From Siphonodentalium dalli (Eukaryota > Mollusca > Scaphopoda > Gadilida > Siphonodentaliidae), in assembly GCA_032622095.1 (NCBI GenBank), contig CP136068.1:59354025-59418024 (forward strand): a stretch of DNA of 64,000 nt. Reading direction: 5' to 3'. Every line of letters starts with the position of its first letter. Within the stretch, counting starts at the first letter, position 1. Position numbers and translations under genes: made by a program. The notes beneath the pieces were generated by a model that did no database searches, was not told the DNA's origin, and worked only from the letters and a program-made list of their open reading frames with translations. Below are positions 23,688-36,277 of this stretch, one piece after another.

Positions 23688-23868
23688 AAAAAGTTCGGAC
23701 GTGACCCATTTTCTACAGGCAGTAAACAGTCATTGGGAGCAACTGCCATACCAAAAATTTTTGAATCCATTCACAAATGTCAAAGTTATAAGGCATTCTT
23801 TAGGTCCGCCCGCCCACCAACCGTCCCTCGTCAAACCATAAGTCGAGTTTTTGAAAAACTCGACTAAT
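23688..23868 (+). mobile_element. Hairpin-ended element, family C copy 2
   Basis: AAAAAGTTCGGACGTGACCC start, CCGCCCGCCC block, and a perfect terminal hairpin AGTCGAGTTTTT/GAAAAACTCGACT. Confidence 0.65.
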
Positions 23869-25183
23869 AATTTGTACTGTGAACTTGCATGCAGAGTACA
23901 GCAAATGCATGCGACCACTAAACGTTGCAAGAGATCAAACGATGCCGCCCGACAATAATCACGGACGCACACGTGCATGCTCAGTGACTGTTGACGTAGC
24001 AAAATCAAAGACTGATTTGACAATGTTGTCTCTTTCAATGATTGGTGTTTTGAATGTGTCTTTTCTCGTGCATGCTGCCTGATAATTAACCCTATCCAGG
24101 CTACACTGAGTTCGCTGTGCCTGCCCCTTTATATCGGTTGATGTATATATTCTCTGTGTATATACTGGAATTGATGTGGGTTAAAAGTGCAAGACGAAAC
24201 ATTTCGTTCCTTGCGGAAATAAAGTCGGTACTTTGAACTGTAATTACTGTAACTTCATTCTCCCGACTAATTGGTCATTAAAATTGAACTTTTATCTACA
24301 ACTTGCAATAAAATATTACGATTTTGAGCCGGCCAATCGTCATGTACGTGCACTTATTTTTGTGTCATGTTGATCATAGTATGGGTATCTCTCACCCACA
24401 AACTTCGCAGCAACATCAAATATGAATTACGTCAGCATTGTCCAGAAATTGGGCACCTGCTACATCGTAACTGGTTGAGTGAACATGATTTATGATTACT
24501 TAGTGACACTTTCTTTGCAAGATTCCCTTTCATGTTCGATCAAAGAAAGGACTGATGATGCCACGGCTTTGTCTTTAACTATTCAAAAGTCATTATTCAG
24601 TATTGATTGCAAATTATATCGGTATCACTATAAGTCGCACGGGACTTCACCTTGTTTATACGAAACATCTCTGTACATGTAATTGTGTTTCACTTTTATG
24701 TTTTGATTTTGGTATGGGGAAAATATTTGTAGTCGGAAAAAAGTTTAGGGTCGGCATCCCGAAACCGAAACACCGGAAACACACCTATTTTGTGTTTTTG
24801 GCATAAGATATATAAGTTATACATTATGTAGCGCGAGAGAGAATGAAGGCGCTACCGTCCTTACAATAGCGTATTTTTAACTTCCATAGATCACGAATTG
24901 GATTCCCGCAAGCCGCCTAGTTTATTTCATGCATGTTTTCACTTCGCGGTGGAGGGCGTTAGCGGTAAATTTAACGCAGTTAAACGCGGTCATGAAAAAA
25001 TAACGCGGTGTACGCAGTAACAAGCACCAATAACGTGGTAACCTGTGGTGACCAGCAGTAAGAATACCGCCCAGTACAGTGGGTCAACTGCCCTCGACTG
25101 CGGTACAAAATGATAAACGCGGTATTCTGGTGGTATCACCGCGGTAAGTACCGGCCCGTAACCTCGTTAAACAGGTCGCTTAA

Positions 25184-25956
25184 TAAGAGCATAGCAGTAG
25201 CATAGCACGTGAGATGAGTGCCTCAGTCAATGCAGCAGCTGCATCAATCATATACATAGAGTAGTTTTTGAAACCTAATTATTTACTACAAGCAAAAACT
25301 GCCATCCTGCCATCATACATGCGAAAGAAGATGCTTAAGGTCACAAGCCTTGAAATAGTGTGTCTGTTATTTGCATGCAAAGTAAATTTCCCATTTTCAG
25401 ATTGCAGTCACAATTCTTAACATTTTTAACACATGTTTGAACATAGTTACCAATTACAGCAATGAATCTACATGAGTCTGTTCAATCTCAATTCTGCGCA
25501 TCTTTGTATCATTATGTACTAGTACCACAATTATTTTGAACTGATTAAAAATTTCCCTGATAGATAGAACATGACTAAAAGGGTTGCACACGTGGGATTT
25601 TGGGACCATGCGTGTGGGCCTGCGAAATAGGAAATTGATTGCGTGGCCAAACACAATTTTTTTAGTTTTTAATTCGGCACACTGTGTTTGAAAATTTAAA
25701 GAGCAGGAATTGAAAACTGGCAGAAGAATAATACAGTGAGAATATATATATGAGTAAGGCATATAAAATAGATTATATAGAACTATTTTGAGGGAATATT
25801 TACAGGCGTGATAACCCCATCAAAGATGTACTGTAATCCAAACACAAAATATAACATTTCTCTAAAATTTATATTTTTGGATCAACACATTTAATCACCT
25901 CTATTGCTGAATAATGTGGAAATTGTGATTTGAAAACAAAAATACATGTCACTCAC
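25184..25956. other. Non-coding, putative CIR1 intron sequence
   Basis: Nothing specific seen beyond AT-rich DNA. Confidence 0.3.
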
Positions 25957-26108
25957 GTTGAGGTGGCTCAGCTGTTAGGCTCTGTCCATATAGGGGGCAG
26001 ATTCTGTCCGTATTTATGTGGCCCCATTTGCGGCACTTTATGCATCTGACATTCCTCACTTCTATGCCAAATGGCTGGTCACGGATTGCCTCATCATTCT
26101 TTGCATAC
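25957..26108 (-). CDS. CIR1: CIR1 homologue, zinc-knuckle exon
   Basis: Seen: acceptor TTTATCTGATAAG at 26109 and strong donor AAC|GTGAGT at 25956. The exon completes a Ser codon and reads [34 protein letters not shown] and ICPLYG. These are near-identical to the conserved block of animal CIR1 (CBF1/RBPJ-interacting corepressor): the [27 protein letters not shown] signature with its Cys-Cys-His-Cys knuckle (CX2CX4HX6C). Role (known from the family): nuclear protein linking the Notch-pathway factor RBPJ to histone-deacetylase complexes, also associated with splicing factors. Phase is 2 in and 1 out, consistent with the upstream exon at 42966-42902. The next exon, expected below 25957, was not found. 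Confidence 0.93.
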
Positions 26109-26137
26109 CTTATCAGATAAATACAATAGTGCAATTA

Positions 26138-26230
26138 ACAAGACAGTCAATGACTGTGGGTCGCTCACCAGACTTTAAAGACTGAGCAGACTGGGACTAT
26201 GAATACTACAAGTCAGTACTTGTCAAATTA
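26138..26230. repeat. Dispersed repeat, second copy of 15380-15458
   Basis: ACAAGACAGTCAATGACTGT ... GACTTTAAAGACTGAGCAGA ... CAGTACTTGTCAAATT. Confidence 0.45.
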
Positions 26231-26888
26231 ACTTTTTAAATAAGTAGTTACCTGTAGAACTATACACTCAGCTTTGAAATTAAAGTGTTCACATTGACAT
26301 ACGTACATATTCTTAATTCAATTAATTCAGATGTTGACATTATGTGCACCATATGTGTACGTGTATTGGAAGACAAAATTGTATTACAATAATATACATC
26401 AGAAGATTTATTTAATCTGAAAAGTGTATGTTATCAGGAACTGATTCTACAGGTAGAGATTAATATTATTCACAATAAGGTGGATGACCTGTTCATGCCC
26501 TCTGGATATTTGGTCCTTTGTTGGAAAATCCAGTTTTGTATTGTTTCGCTGACATCGAGTATTGTTCTCGATGTCTGAGTCAGTGTGTGAGGCTTGTTAC
26601 ACGATATGAGAGGTAGTTGTGTTTACTGACTAGCTTTTGAGCATTTGATATATCCCTAATATGTTGATCGATTCTTGATATAAGAGTTTAAAAATATAGT
26701 TGGTGGGGGTTTATTTTTTTATAAACTGTTTTTTAGTGCTAATGTCAAGTGTTTGATGTTTATGTCCTGTCGGGTTTCTGAGGGGTGTACCACTAAGTTA
26801 TTGTCCAGTATTTGGGAGTTGTATACTGGCCAGGGCTTTGGCAATGTTGAGTATATTGGTTAGATTGTTTGTACTTGAGCTTGGTGCA
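26231..26888. other. No supported gene
   Basis: Plus strand becomes T/G-rich from about 26500; could be the 3' part of the element carrying the frame at 27428-26889. Confidence 0.25.
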
Positions 26889-27428
26889 TCAGTACTGTGA
26901 CGTATTGTACGTCTTTTGGCCTGTAGAGGGCATTTGCGGTAGGGTATCTTTGTTCAGTCTGAGTTCAGTGACTGAAATGAAGTAGGGGTCGTTTACCTTT
27001 TCCTTTTTTAGGGATTCTAGTCTGACCATATTCCTCTGTCTTAGCTCCAATTTGAGTCTTGTTAGGAGTGTGCCTATTGCTTCTTCTGCCTCGTTTCTTT
27101 CAGTTAGTGAGAATGAGGCATTAAGTTCAGTGCTTTTGGCAATGAAATCCGATTTGTTTTGGTCAAGTCGGGATTGTGTGAGGTCTTTGTTGATTTGTGT
27201 AATGTTGAGTGAAGCTTCAAGGAGTGTTTCTTTTTGTCTTTGTGCATGTGGCTCCTGTGTGCAGATGTTAGTTGGTTGGATACTGACTCGCTGACTAAGA
27301 GGTATGAGTCGTTCGGTCAAGCAGCGGTTAAGAAATTCTATGTGTTGTTCCACTTTGACGATTTTAATTCGGACATTTCTCGTGGCCTTGTATAAAGGAA
27401 TTTTGTCTAGGGGGATATTGATTTTCAC
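26889..27428 (-). CDS. Unknown 179-residue frame, coiled-coil-like; possible retroelement ORF1
   Basis: One of the longest unbroken frames outside repeats. It opens after a TGA near 27480 and has no ATG at its start; the first listed codon is GTG. Residues 1-60 (KINIPLDKIPLYKATRNVR.KIVKVEQHIEFLNRCL) look like ordered protein. Residues ~65-150 are Lys/Glu/Leu/Gln-rich and helical (LLEASLNITQINKDLTQSRL; EEAIGTLLTRLKLELRQRN), suggesting a coiled coil. The C-terminus is QMPSTGQKTYNTSQY. The start without ATG suggests a 5'-truncated or spliced product. I do not recognise the family; a coiled-coil ORF1 of a retroelement is one guess. Compositional shadow frames on the plus strand weaken the call. 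Confidence 0.35.
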   Translation of the reverse strand: MKINIPLDKIPLYKATRNVRIKIVKVEQHIEFLNRCLTERLIPLSQRVSIQPTNICTQEPHAQRQKETLLEASLNITQINKDLTQSRLDQNKSDFIAKSTELNASFSLTERNEAEEAIGTLLTRLKLELRQRNMVRLESLKKEKVNDPYFISVTELRLNKDTLPQMPSTGQKTYNTSQY

Positions 27429-28900
27429 GTGTGGAGTTTTATCATGTTTTTTGGCGGGATGTGATAGGACACGCCTTCATTTGGGGTTCCTATTATCCGT
27501 TTGGCGTTCCTATTATTTGGTACGAAAGTACCAAACCGGGTAATCCCCTTAAAAGTTCCATTAACTTCTCCTCCATCGACTTCCGAAATTGAATGACCAA
27601 AAAGTCTGTTTGAACTAACCAAAAGTTATTTATGCAGTATATATGACACTCAACTCTTATATACTATAATACATTGTGACGTCACAGACAAACATAAATG
27701 TGAACTTTTACACTCACCTAAAAGTACATGTAACCTTTGCCAAAAACAAAAATTACAGGTAACCTTTATCCAACAAACCAAGGTCAAGGTTAAGGTAAAG
27801 GTCAGACCAAAGGTCACCACCCGGTCATCCGGAATTTCTCTATATAAACGTGAGAGCACAAGACCTCGTCCCACTTATTCAGACAAAATTATCGATTGCT
27901 GATCGTGACAAACACCTGAAGAGCTTAACCCAAGCGAAATCAGTAAACCCACTAAACTATAAACATAGTACTAGTATACCAAATACTTATCACCTAAGTT
28001 ATCATACTTAACAAGCAACTTACGAGAACTCAACTCGACAAACGCTATACTAAGACAGTTAGGTTTCCCTTGCTAAACTTTAATCTGATTCTACAGGTAG
28101 TTCATACTCAAATTTAAAAGTTAAAACAGTATGATAAAACAGAAAAAGGGTATGAAAGGTTTTAAATTACCACACCAATCATGTAGGTTTAAAGAAATTT
28201 ATCAAACAAGTTTCTTTTCAGTGCATGTTTTCCGCACCAGAAGCCGGACCCACCCCATGATATCTTGTTATAAAATAATAAGTATTGGGTAAATATTAAA
28301 TCTAGCAAGCCACCTAGACCTCTTGATCAATGGTCTATTATTTTATATTCAATTTAGTTTGTGCAATTGGTTTTGGAAAAAAATTACATCTCATTGAACA
28401 AATCTGCACCCCCCCCCCCCCCCCAACCCCTATGAGCAAATCCCTGCGAAAATATGACATGTGTGATTTATTTGGATGCCTGACTACCAACTCAACAGGC
28501 AACAGTGCCCCACTGTTGTGAATAAACATAAATATATCTGCCCTCTGGAAACAAAATCGACTAAGAACAGATATTTTATCAATATTGCCAAGTCAAAATA
28601 AGGTTTGACCAAGACAAATGTGTATAGTAATAGCTTTAACCCCTCCCCTCGGTAGAACATGTTGAAACAAACTTTTTCTGGAAGGTAAATCAATTTAATT
28701 TATGAAAATTGTTCTTGGCCTTGCTGGAATAGGTAGCAGCAATGCATGGTAAGACTATTTGTAAAGTTACCTTACTGAAAAATTAGCCTATTTTCAGCAG
28801 TTGACCAGCAATGCACAATTGGTTAAAAGATATTCAAATCACAATAAACAGATTGATCTATTTGTTATCATGGGGCACATAGTGATACTAGATCCGAACG
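27429..28900. other. No supported gene; perfect CRE octamer and poly(C)
   Basis: TGACGTCA palindrome near 27677. A C16 run lies at 28409-28424. Otherwise non-coding. Confidence 0.35.
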
Positions 28901-30138
28901 TTCTTAATTTTTCTGGTTTGTTTGAGATTTCGTCATGGTAGAGAATGTAATGTTCTGCGTAAAAAAAATAATGATGATTCAGAGAAACTGTCGCCCGTCA
29001 ACTCTGTACAAAAGTAGTACGCTGGACATGGCCCATTTTATCATATATGTTTGGAAAGAGTGAAGTATTTCCCACACCAGTCAGTAAGCCCGGGGGAGGG
29101 GGGGCTATGTTTTCCAATAAAATTAAAAAACATTTGATATCTCCCATCTAGTAGATCAATATCAAGATCAATATGAAGTTTGGTGATGATCGGATGAGGG
29201 AAGTGGACTGTAGGATGTGCCAAAAGATTTAGTACTGCAAAGCGTAAAATCCAAGATGGCTGCCAGCAGCCATGTTTTATGGCCGAGTGACCCCAAAATG
29301 ACTTGTACCCATATTAACAATATTAAAATCCATGAAAAATTTCATGATGATCAGACGAACAGTTCGGCCTGCAGCACATGCTAAATGATTGAATTTTGCC
29401 AAAATAACTTGTCTCCCATCTACATGTTAATGTCAACAGCCATGACCAATTTCATAATGATCCCACCAAAGGTACAACTTGAAACCTGTGCTAAATGATT
29501 TCATCATGCAAAGAGCAAAATCCAAGATGGCTGCCAGCGGACATGTTTTATAGCAGAATGACCCCAAAATGACTCATTCCCATCTACATGTCAACAGCCA
29601 TGACAAATTTCATGATAATCCGATCAAAGGTACAACTTGTAGCCAGTGCCAAAAGATTTAGTCATGCTAAGAGTAAAATCCAAGATGATAATATCCATGT
29701 TTTATGGCCGTATGACCCCAAAATAACTCGTTTCCCATCTACATGTCAATATTAACATCCACGACAAATTTCATGATGATCAGTCGAACACTCCAGCCTG
29801 TAGCCCGTGCTAATGGATGTCAATATTATCATCCATGACAAATTTCATGATGATCAGACGAATAGTTCGGACTGTAGCCCATGCTAATGGATTGAATTTT
29901 AAAATTCAAGATGGCCGCTGGTGGCCATGTTTTTTTGCTGAATGAAGCCAAAATGATTCGTTTCCCATCTACATGTCAATGTCAACAGCCATGACAAATT
30001 TCATAATGATCCGACCAAAGGTACAACTTGAAGCCCATGCTAAAGGATTTAGTCATGCAAAGAGTAAAATCCAAGATGGCCACTGACAGACATGTTTTTT
30101 AACAGAATTTAGAAAAAATGGTAAGAGCTCAAACCTAG

Positions 30139-30303
30139 ATGTCACTCTTCACTCAGCTCATCTTGGACTCGTCCCACTCTAGAATTGTTGAGGTCGCCAA
30201 GCTTGCAGAAGAAGACATAAATATCATGGAACTCTACAGTAGGGAATACCTGCATGATATTCATATGTTTGAGGACTCGGTTTTTGGCATCAATCCAGGC
30301 TGA
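30139..30303 (+). CDS. Short protein-like frame inside the HINE cluster
   Basis: 54 codons, ATG to TGA, MSLFTQLILDSSHSRIVEVA ... FEDSVFGINPG. Codon usage and composition look more protein-like than the neighbouring repeats, and the sequence is not part of the family A consensus. Possibly a captured exon or old gene fragment. No family recognised. Confidence 0.2.
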   Translation: MSLFTQLILDSSHSRIVEVAKLAEEDINIMELYSREYLHDIHMFEDSVFGINPG

Positions 30304-31699
30304 GCCCACTGTCACTGATACCTAGCTAATCACTCTTTACTAACCACAAATTGGTTTTTCTCCATTTATTTAATAATTCACTATTAGTTAGCCTGCTGAA
30401 ACTAATCATGGACAGCTTTATACATATCAATCATATATGAGTAAAATTGTGAGGATTCTCTAGGATATTCTAGGATTCCAAGAACACCAGGATTCCACTT
30501 AACCAAGTGGTGCCACGAAAAATCAACGTGGGAAATTCTAAGAAGACAAGACAAGACAAGATGGCTGCCGGTGGCCAATTTTTTTTCAAAGAAATTCAGA
30601 AATGAAAGTGTCAATGACACTGTAGCTCAACTTAGGTAGGGGAATAATTTAATGGTTGACAGTAAATGAAGGAATAGGAAAGGTGTTAATTGAAATGTCT
30701 AACATGCGCCAAAGGATTTAGTGATGCAAAGAGTAAAATACAAGATGGCTGCTGGTGGCCATTTTTTTTGGCCAATTGACCCCAAAAGAACTCGTTCCCA
30801 TCTACGTATAATTGTTAACATCCATGACAAATTTTATGAAGATCTGACCAAAGCTACGACATACAAATTTCATGATGATCAGACGAACAGTACGACCTGT
30901 AGACCGCGCCAATGGATTGAATTTTGAAATCCAAGATGGCCGCTGGCAGCCATGTTTTTTGCCGAATGACCCCACAATGATTCGTTCCCATCTACATGTC
31001 AATGTCAATATTCATGACAAATTTAATAAATATCAGACCAAAGGTATGACCTGTAGCCCACGCCAAAGGATTTAGTCATGCAAAAAGTTAAATGCTGGTG
31101 GCAATGTTTTTTGACCGAATGACCCCAAAACGACTCGTTCCCATCTACATGTCATTGTTATAATTAATGACAAATTTCATGACCATTTGACCAAAGCTAC
31201 GACCTGTAGCCCGCACCAAAGGATTTAGTCATGCAAAGAGTAAAATCCCAAGATGGCTGCTGGTTGCCATGTTTTTTGACCAAATGACCCCAAAACGACT
31301 CGATCCCATCTACATGTCATTGTTATCATTCATGACAAATTTCATGATTATCAGACGAACAGTACGACCTGTAGCCCGCGCCAATGGATTGAATTTTGAA
31401 ATCCAAGATGGCCGCCAGCAGCCATGTTTTTTGGCCGAATGACCCGACAATGATTCGTTCCCATCTACATGTCAATGTCAACGTTCATGACAAATTTTAT
31501 AAAGATTAGACCAAAGGCAACCTATAGCCCGCGCCAAAGGATTTAGTCATGCAAAGAGTAAAATCCAAGATGGCTGCTGGCGGCCATGTTTTTTGGGCCG
31601 AACGACTCCAAAATCACTCGTTCCCATCTACATGTCAGTGTTAACATCCATGACAAATTTCATAAACTTCGACCAACACAACGACCTGTAGCCCGCGCC

Positions 31700-33320
31700 A
31701 AAGGATTTAGTCATGCAAAGAGTAAAATCCAAGATGGCTGCTGGCAGCCATGTTTTTTGGCCGAACGACTCCAAAATCACTCGTTCCCATCTACATGTCA
31801 GTGTTAACATCCATGACAAATTTCATAAACTTCCGACCAACACAACGACCTGTAGCCCGCGCCAAAGGATTTAGTCATGCAAAGAGTAAAATCCAAGATG
31901 GCTGCTGGCAGCCATGTTTTTTGGCCGAACGACCCCAAAATCACTCGTTCCCATCTACATGTCATTATTAACATCAATGACAAATTTCATGATGATCAGA
32001 CGAACAGTACGACCTGTAGCCCGCGCCAATGGATTGAATCTTGAAATCCAAGATGGCTGCCAGCGGCCATGTTTTTTGGCCGAACGACCCAAAATCACTC
32101 GTTCCCATCTACATGTCATTATTAACATCAATGACAAATTTCATGATGATCAGATGAACAGTACGACCTGTAGGCCGCGCCAATGGATTGAATCTTGAAA
32201 TCCAAGATGGCTGCCAGCGGCCATGTTTTTTGGCCGAATGACCCAAAAATGACTCGTTCCCATCTACATGTCAATGTCAACATTCATGACAAATTTCATG
32301 AAGATCAGACCAAAGGTACAACCTGTAGCCCGCGCCAAAGGAAATTGTTGACGGACACACGGACACACGAACACATGCACACACGGACGACGGACGCCAA
32401 ACCATGGCAATAGCTCAAACTTACAAGTAAGTTGAGCTAAAAATGGTAAGCTCCCATCTAGAGGTCACCCAGAAGATCCCTATGAAGTTTGGTGATGATT
32501 GGATGGATGTGGTCTGTAGGGTGTTTAGGATTTAGTCATGCAAAGAGTAAAATCCAAGATGGCTGCTGGCGGCCATGTTTTTTGGCCGAACAACTCCAAA
32601 ATCACTCGTTCCCATCTACATGACAGTGTTAACATCCATGACAAATTTCATAAACTTCCGACCAAAACAACGACCTGTAGCCCGCGCCAAAGGATTTAGT
32701 CATGCAAAGAGTAAAATCCAAGATGTTTTTTGGGCCGAACGACCCCAAAATCACTCGTTCCCATCTACATGTCATTATTAACATCAATGACAAATTTCAT
32801 GATGATCAGATGAACAGTACGACCTGTAGGCCGCGCCAATGGATTGAATCTTGAAATCCAAGATGGCTGCCAGCGGCCATGTTTTTTGGCCGAACGACCC
32901 CAAAATCACTCGTTCCCATCTACATGTCATTATTAACATCAATGACAAATTTCATGATGATCAGATGAACAGTACGACCTGTAGGCCGCGCCAATGGATT
33001 GAATCTTGAAATCCAAGATGGCTGCCAGCGGCCATGTTTTTTGGCCGAATGACCCAAAAATGACTCGTTCCCATCTACATGTCAATGTCAACATTCATGA
33101 CAAATTTCATGAAGATCAGACCAAAGGTACAACCTGTAGCCCGCGCCAAAGGAAATTGTTGACGGACACACGGACACACGAACACACGGACGACGGACGC
33201 CAAACCATGGCAATAGCTCAAACTTACAAGTAAGTTGAGCTAAAAATGGTAAGCTCCCATCTAGAGGTCACCCAGAAGATCCCTATGAAGTTTGGTGATG
33301 ATTGGATGGATGTGGTCTGT
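31700..33320. repeat. ~811 bp tandem segmental duplication inside the cluster
   Basis: The block AAATCCAAGATGGCTGCCAG ... microsatellite ... terminal hairpin ... GGTAAGCTCCCATCTAGAGG occurs at 32198 and again at 33009 with near identity, including the 3' end of the element. The second copy lacks ~6 bp in the microsatellite. Confidence 0.7.
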
Positions 33321-35410
33321 AGGGTGTGCCAAAGGACATTTTTGACAGACGTACCCACGGACGACCAACCCATGGCAATAGCTCAAACTATAAAGTAAAG
33401 TTGAGCTAAAATGGTAAGTTCCCTTCTGGAGGTCACCCTGAGAATCCATTTGAAGTTCGGTGATGATTGGAAGACGGATGTGGCCTGTAGAGTGTGCCAA
33501 AGGATTTACCAGTAGTCATACAAAGAGTAAAAACCAAGATGGCCACTGGCAGCCATATTTTTTAACAGAATTCGGAAATGAAAGCGTCAATGACACGGAA
33601 GCTCAACTTGGATAGGGGCTATAGTCAAATGTTACAGTTAATGGAGCGATAGTGAATGCAGAAAGTTGGTATGTCTATGTAATACTAAACACCCAATGGA
33701 TTTAGTCATACAAAGAGTAAAATACAAGATGGCCACTGGCAGCCATGATTTTTAACAGAATTCGTAAAAAATGATAAGCTCCCATCAAGATGGTCACTGG
33801 CGGCCATGTTTTGAAATTCGCAATAATTTGATGCTCCCATCTAGAGGTCACGCCAAAGATCCATATGACGTTTGGTGATGCCCTGATGATAGATGTAGTC
33901 TGTAGGGTGTGCCGAAGAATTTAGTCATGCAAAGAGTAAAATCCAAGATGGCTGCTGGTGGCCATGTTTAAAATTGATGGCTCCCATCTAGAGGTCTCCC
34001 CAAAGATCCAGATGAAGTTTGGTTATAATCAAATGAGGGATGTGGTCTGTAGGGTGTGCCAAAGGATTTAGTTATGCAAAGAGTAAAATCCATGATGGCT
34101 GACGGCGGCCATGTTTTTCAACGAAAATTGTTCATATTTTATAGCTCCCATCTAGAGGTGATTCTAAACATGATTCTAAACATGTAAATTTTCATATCAA
34201 ATCTCCAATAAATGCGGGCTGTGCCGATAGATTCAAATTAGAAATCCAAGATGGCTGCTGGTGGCCATGTTTTAAAAAAAACTTTCAGTAAAAATAGGAG
34301 ACTCCCATCAAGAGGTCACCCCGAAGATCAATTTGAAGTTTGGTGATGATCGGATGAGGGATATGTGAAGGCTTTGGTCATGAAAATAATAAAATCCAAG
34401 ATGGCTGCCAGCAGCCATGTTTTTTATCGAAAATCGTTCAAATTTGATAGATACAATTAACAGGAGATCACAATCGTGCCTGCAAAATTTAATGAAAGTG
34501 TCAATGACACTGTAGCTCAACTTTGAGAGAGAATAACTTCATGTGTTAGTCAATGGAGCAATTAGGAATGCGGAAAGCTGAAATGTCTAAATAATATTAG
34601 ATATCAACATGAAGAGATATATATAAAGTAAAATCCAATATGGCTGCTGGCGACCATTTTTTTTAATGAAATCCTAAATATTTGATAGCTCTCATCTAGT
34701 AGATCAATATGAAGATTTGTGATGATCGGATGAGGGAAGTGGACTGTACACAGGATGAGCTAAAGGATTTAGTCGTAAAATCCAAAAAATGGCTGTTTTT
34801 TAACGAAATGCAGAAAAACTAGATTAATTCCATCTTGTGGTCAGCTTGAAGATCCATGTGAAGTTTAGTAATGATCGGTGTACCAAATGATTTAGTCACA
34901 AAGAGTAAAATCCAAGAAACGGAAAACTTTAATGGCTCCCATCTAGAGGTCTCCCCGATGATCCATATGAAGTTTGGTGATGATCAGATGAGGGATGTGG
35001 TCTGTAGGATTTAGTCATGCAAAGAGTAAAATCCAAGATGGATGCGGCAGCCATGTTTTATGGCCAAATGACCCCAAAATAACTCGTTCCCATCTACGTG
35101 TCAATATAAACAACCATGACAAATTTCATGATGATTAGACGAACACTCCGGCCTGTAGCCCATGCCAATGGATTGAATTTTAAAATCCAAGACGGCCACT
35201 GACAGCCATGTTTTTATGCCAAATAACCCCAAAATGACTAGTTCCCATCTACATGTCAATGTCAACACCCATGACAAGTTTAATAATGATCCGACCAAAG
35301 GTACGACCTGTAGCCCTTGCTAATGGAAATTGTTGATGGAAGTCATGATGCACACATGGACGATGGATACCAACCCATGGCAATAGATCAAAATTTACAA
35401 AGTAAAGTAA

Positions 35411-36277
35411 AAAAAAATATTATCCGGCCATAAATACGGGCTGTAGGGTGTGCCGATGGGATTCAAATTTGATATCCAAGATGGCTTTTGGCGGCAATGT
35501 TTTCATTAAAATTTGGAAAAATTTCAGCTGATTTATTTAGGTAATAAATGACTAAATAAGTAACTAAAGTCATGGCATCATGAATAAGAATAGGTTTTTT
35601 TGTACTAAATTTAATTTTTTTTATTAATATTTTTTTTATCTACAAAGTAAAGTTAGTTTGGGCTTTAAACGGGTCTGAATATGGACTAGATCAGTCCCTA
35701 ATAACGAACTAAAAATTCTGAAAAAATATGAATTAATTATATCTGGAATTCTGGATCAATGAAGGCTTCATGCTGGTATATTTACATAGCCCGCCTGTGT
35801 TACACTAAATCCTGTTCGGTGATTGGTCAACTGCCAATTGGGTCACCCATTTGATACCCCAATAACACACAGACCGTAACACATCCTAATCTGACCTAAT
35901 CACTAAAAGGGGTCAGCAGAATAATTGGGCGTGGTTTTCATAGTTCAGTTGAATTGCATCTGAAGCCAGTTATTTATATCGATCATGTTATCATTGCTAA
36001 GTGCTTGGAAATCTTATAGTGATTTGACTTAATGTGTTGTATGGGCTAGTCTCAAATACTTGGCAGATTTTGTGAAAATAAATAAAGATTACACTCAGCT
36101 TTTTAAACATATAGAATACCTACAAATTTTGTTTGAATACCAAAATATATGGGTGTCTGGAAAGAAATATCAAATTTTTAAGAGTGGCTGCAAAATTTGA
36201 TATTTCTTTCCAGACACAAATGAGATGTTTCAGGTATTAAAACAAAAAACTGTAGGTATTCTTTTTATTATATGCGC
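35411..36277. other. Decayed repeat and non-coding DNA
   Basis: One more core-like AAGATGGC..GGCAATGTTTTC at 35478, then AT-rich unique sequence. A short inverted pair AAGAAATATCAAATTTTTAA / AAAATTTGATATTTCTTTCC lies around 36163-36214. Confidence 0.35.

Larger units (their letters stand above)
21171..25183. mobile_element. 4 kb TAA-flanked TIR element (PIF/Harbinger-like) with nested inserts
   Basis: Ends: GGGACCTGCTTTAACGAGGT at 21174 and the inverse ACCTCGTTAAACAGGTCGCT ending at 25180, flanked on both sides by TAA (21171-21173, 25181-25183). A 3 bp TAA duplication fits PIF/Harbinger; the assignment is an inference because no transposase or Myb frame is visible. Both subterminal regions (21187-21360 and 24945-25165) are packed with GCGGTA / TACCGC motifs. 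The interior holds a 160 bp tandem array, a TTAA-type MITE and a hairpin-ended element. Confidence 0.6.
29060..35410 (+). mobile_element. Cluster of pearl/HINE family A elements with ~155-170 bp tandem cores
   Basis: Dozens of core units, each with CCAAGATGGC(T/C)GC ... GCCATGTTTT, GAATGACCCCAAAATGACTC, CCCATCTACATGTCA, ATGACAAATTTCATGATGAT and CGACCTGTAGCCCG. Internal 5' blocks (AATGAAAGTGTCAATGACAC + TGTAGCTCAACTT) at about 30601, 33575 and 34491. 3' ends (CACACGGAC microsatellite, CCATGGCAATAGCTCAAA and a terminal hairpin ending AGTTGAGCTA) at about 32345-32440, 33155-33243, 33350-33412 and 35330-35405. So at least four element copies are stacked or nested. Entirely non-coding; open frames are repeat by-products. 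Confidence 0.85.

Noticed and set aside
24083-24188. TTAACCC...GGGTTAA pair suggesting a very small TTAA MITE
   Set aside because: Only seven bases of the ends match in inverse, too little to distinguish from chance.
31586-33233. Many open frames of 60-100 codons with shared text such as KSKIQDG and FWPNDPKMTRSHLHVNVNI
   Set aside because: They are translations of the ~160 bp non-coding tandem core; the same DNA is open in several frames on both strands and copies carry frame-changing indels.
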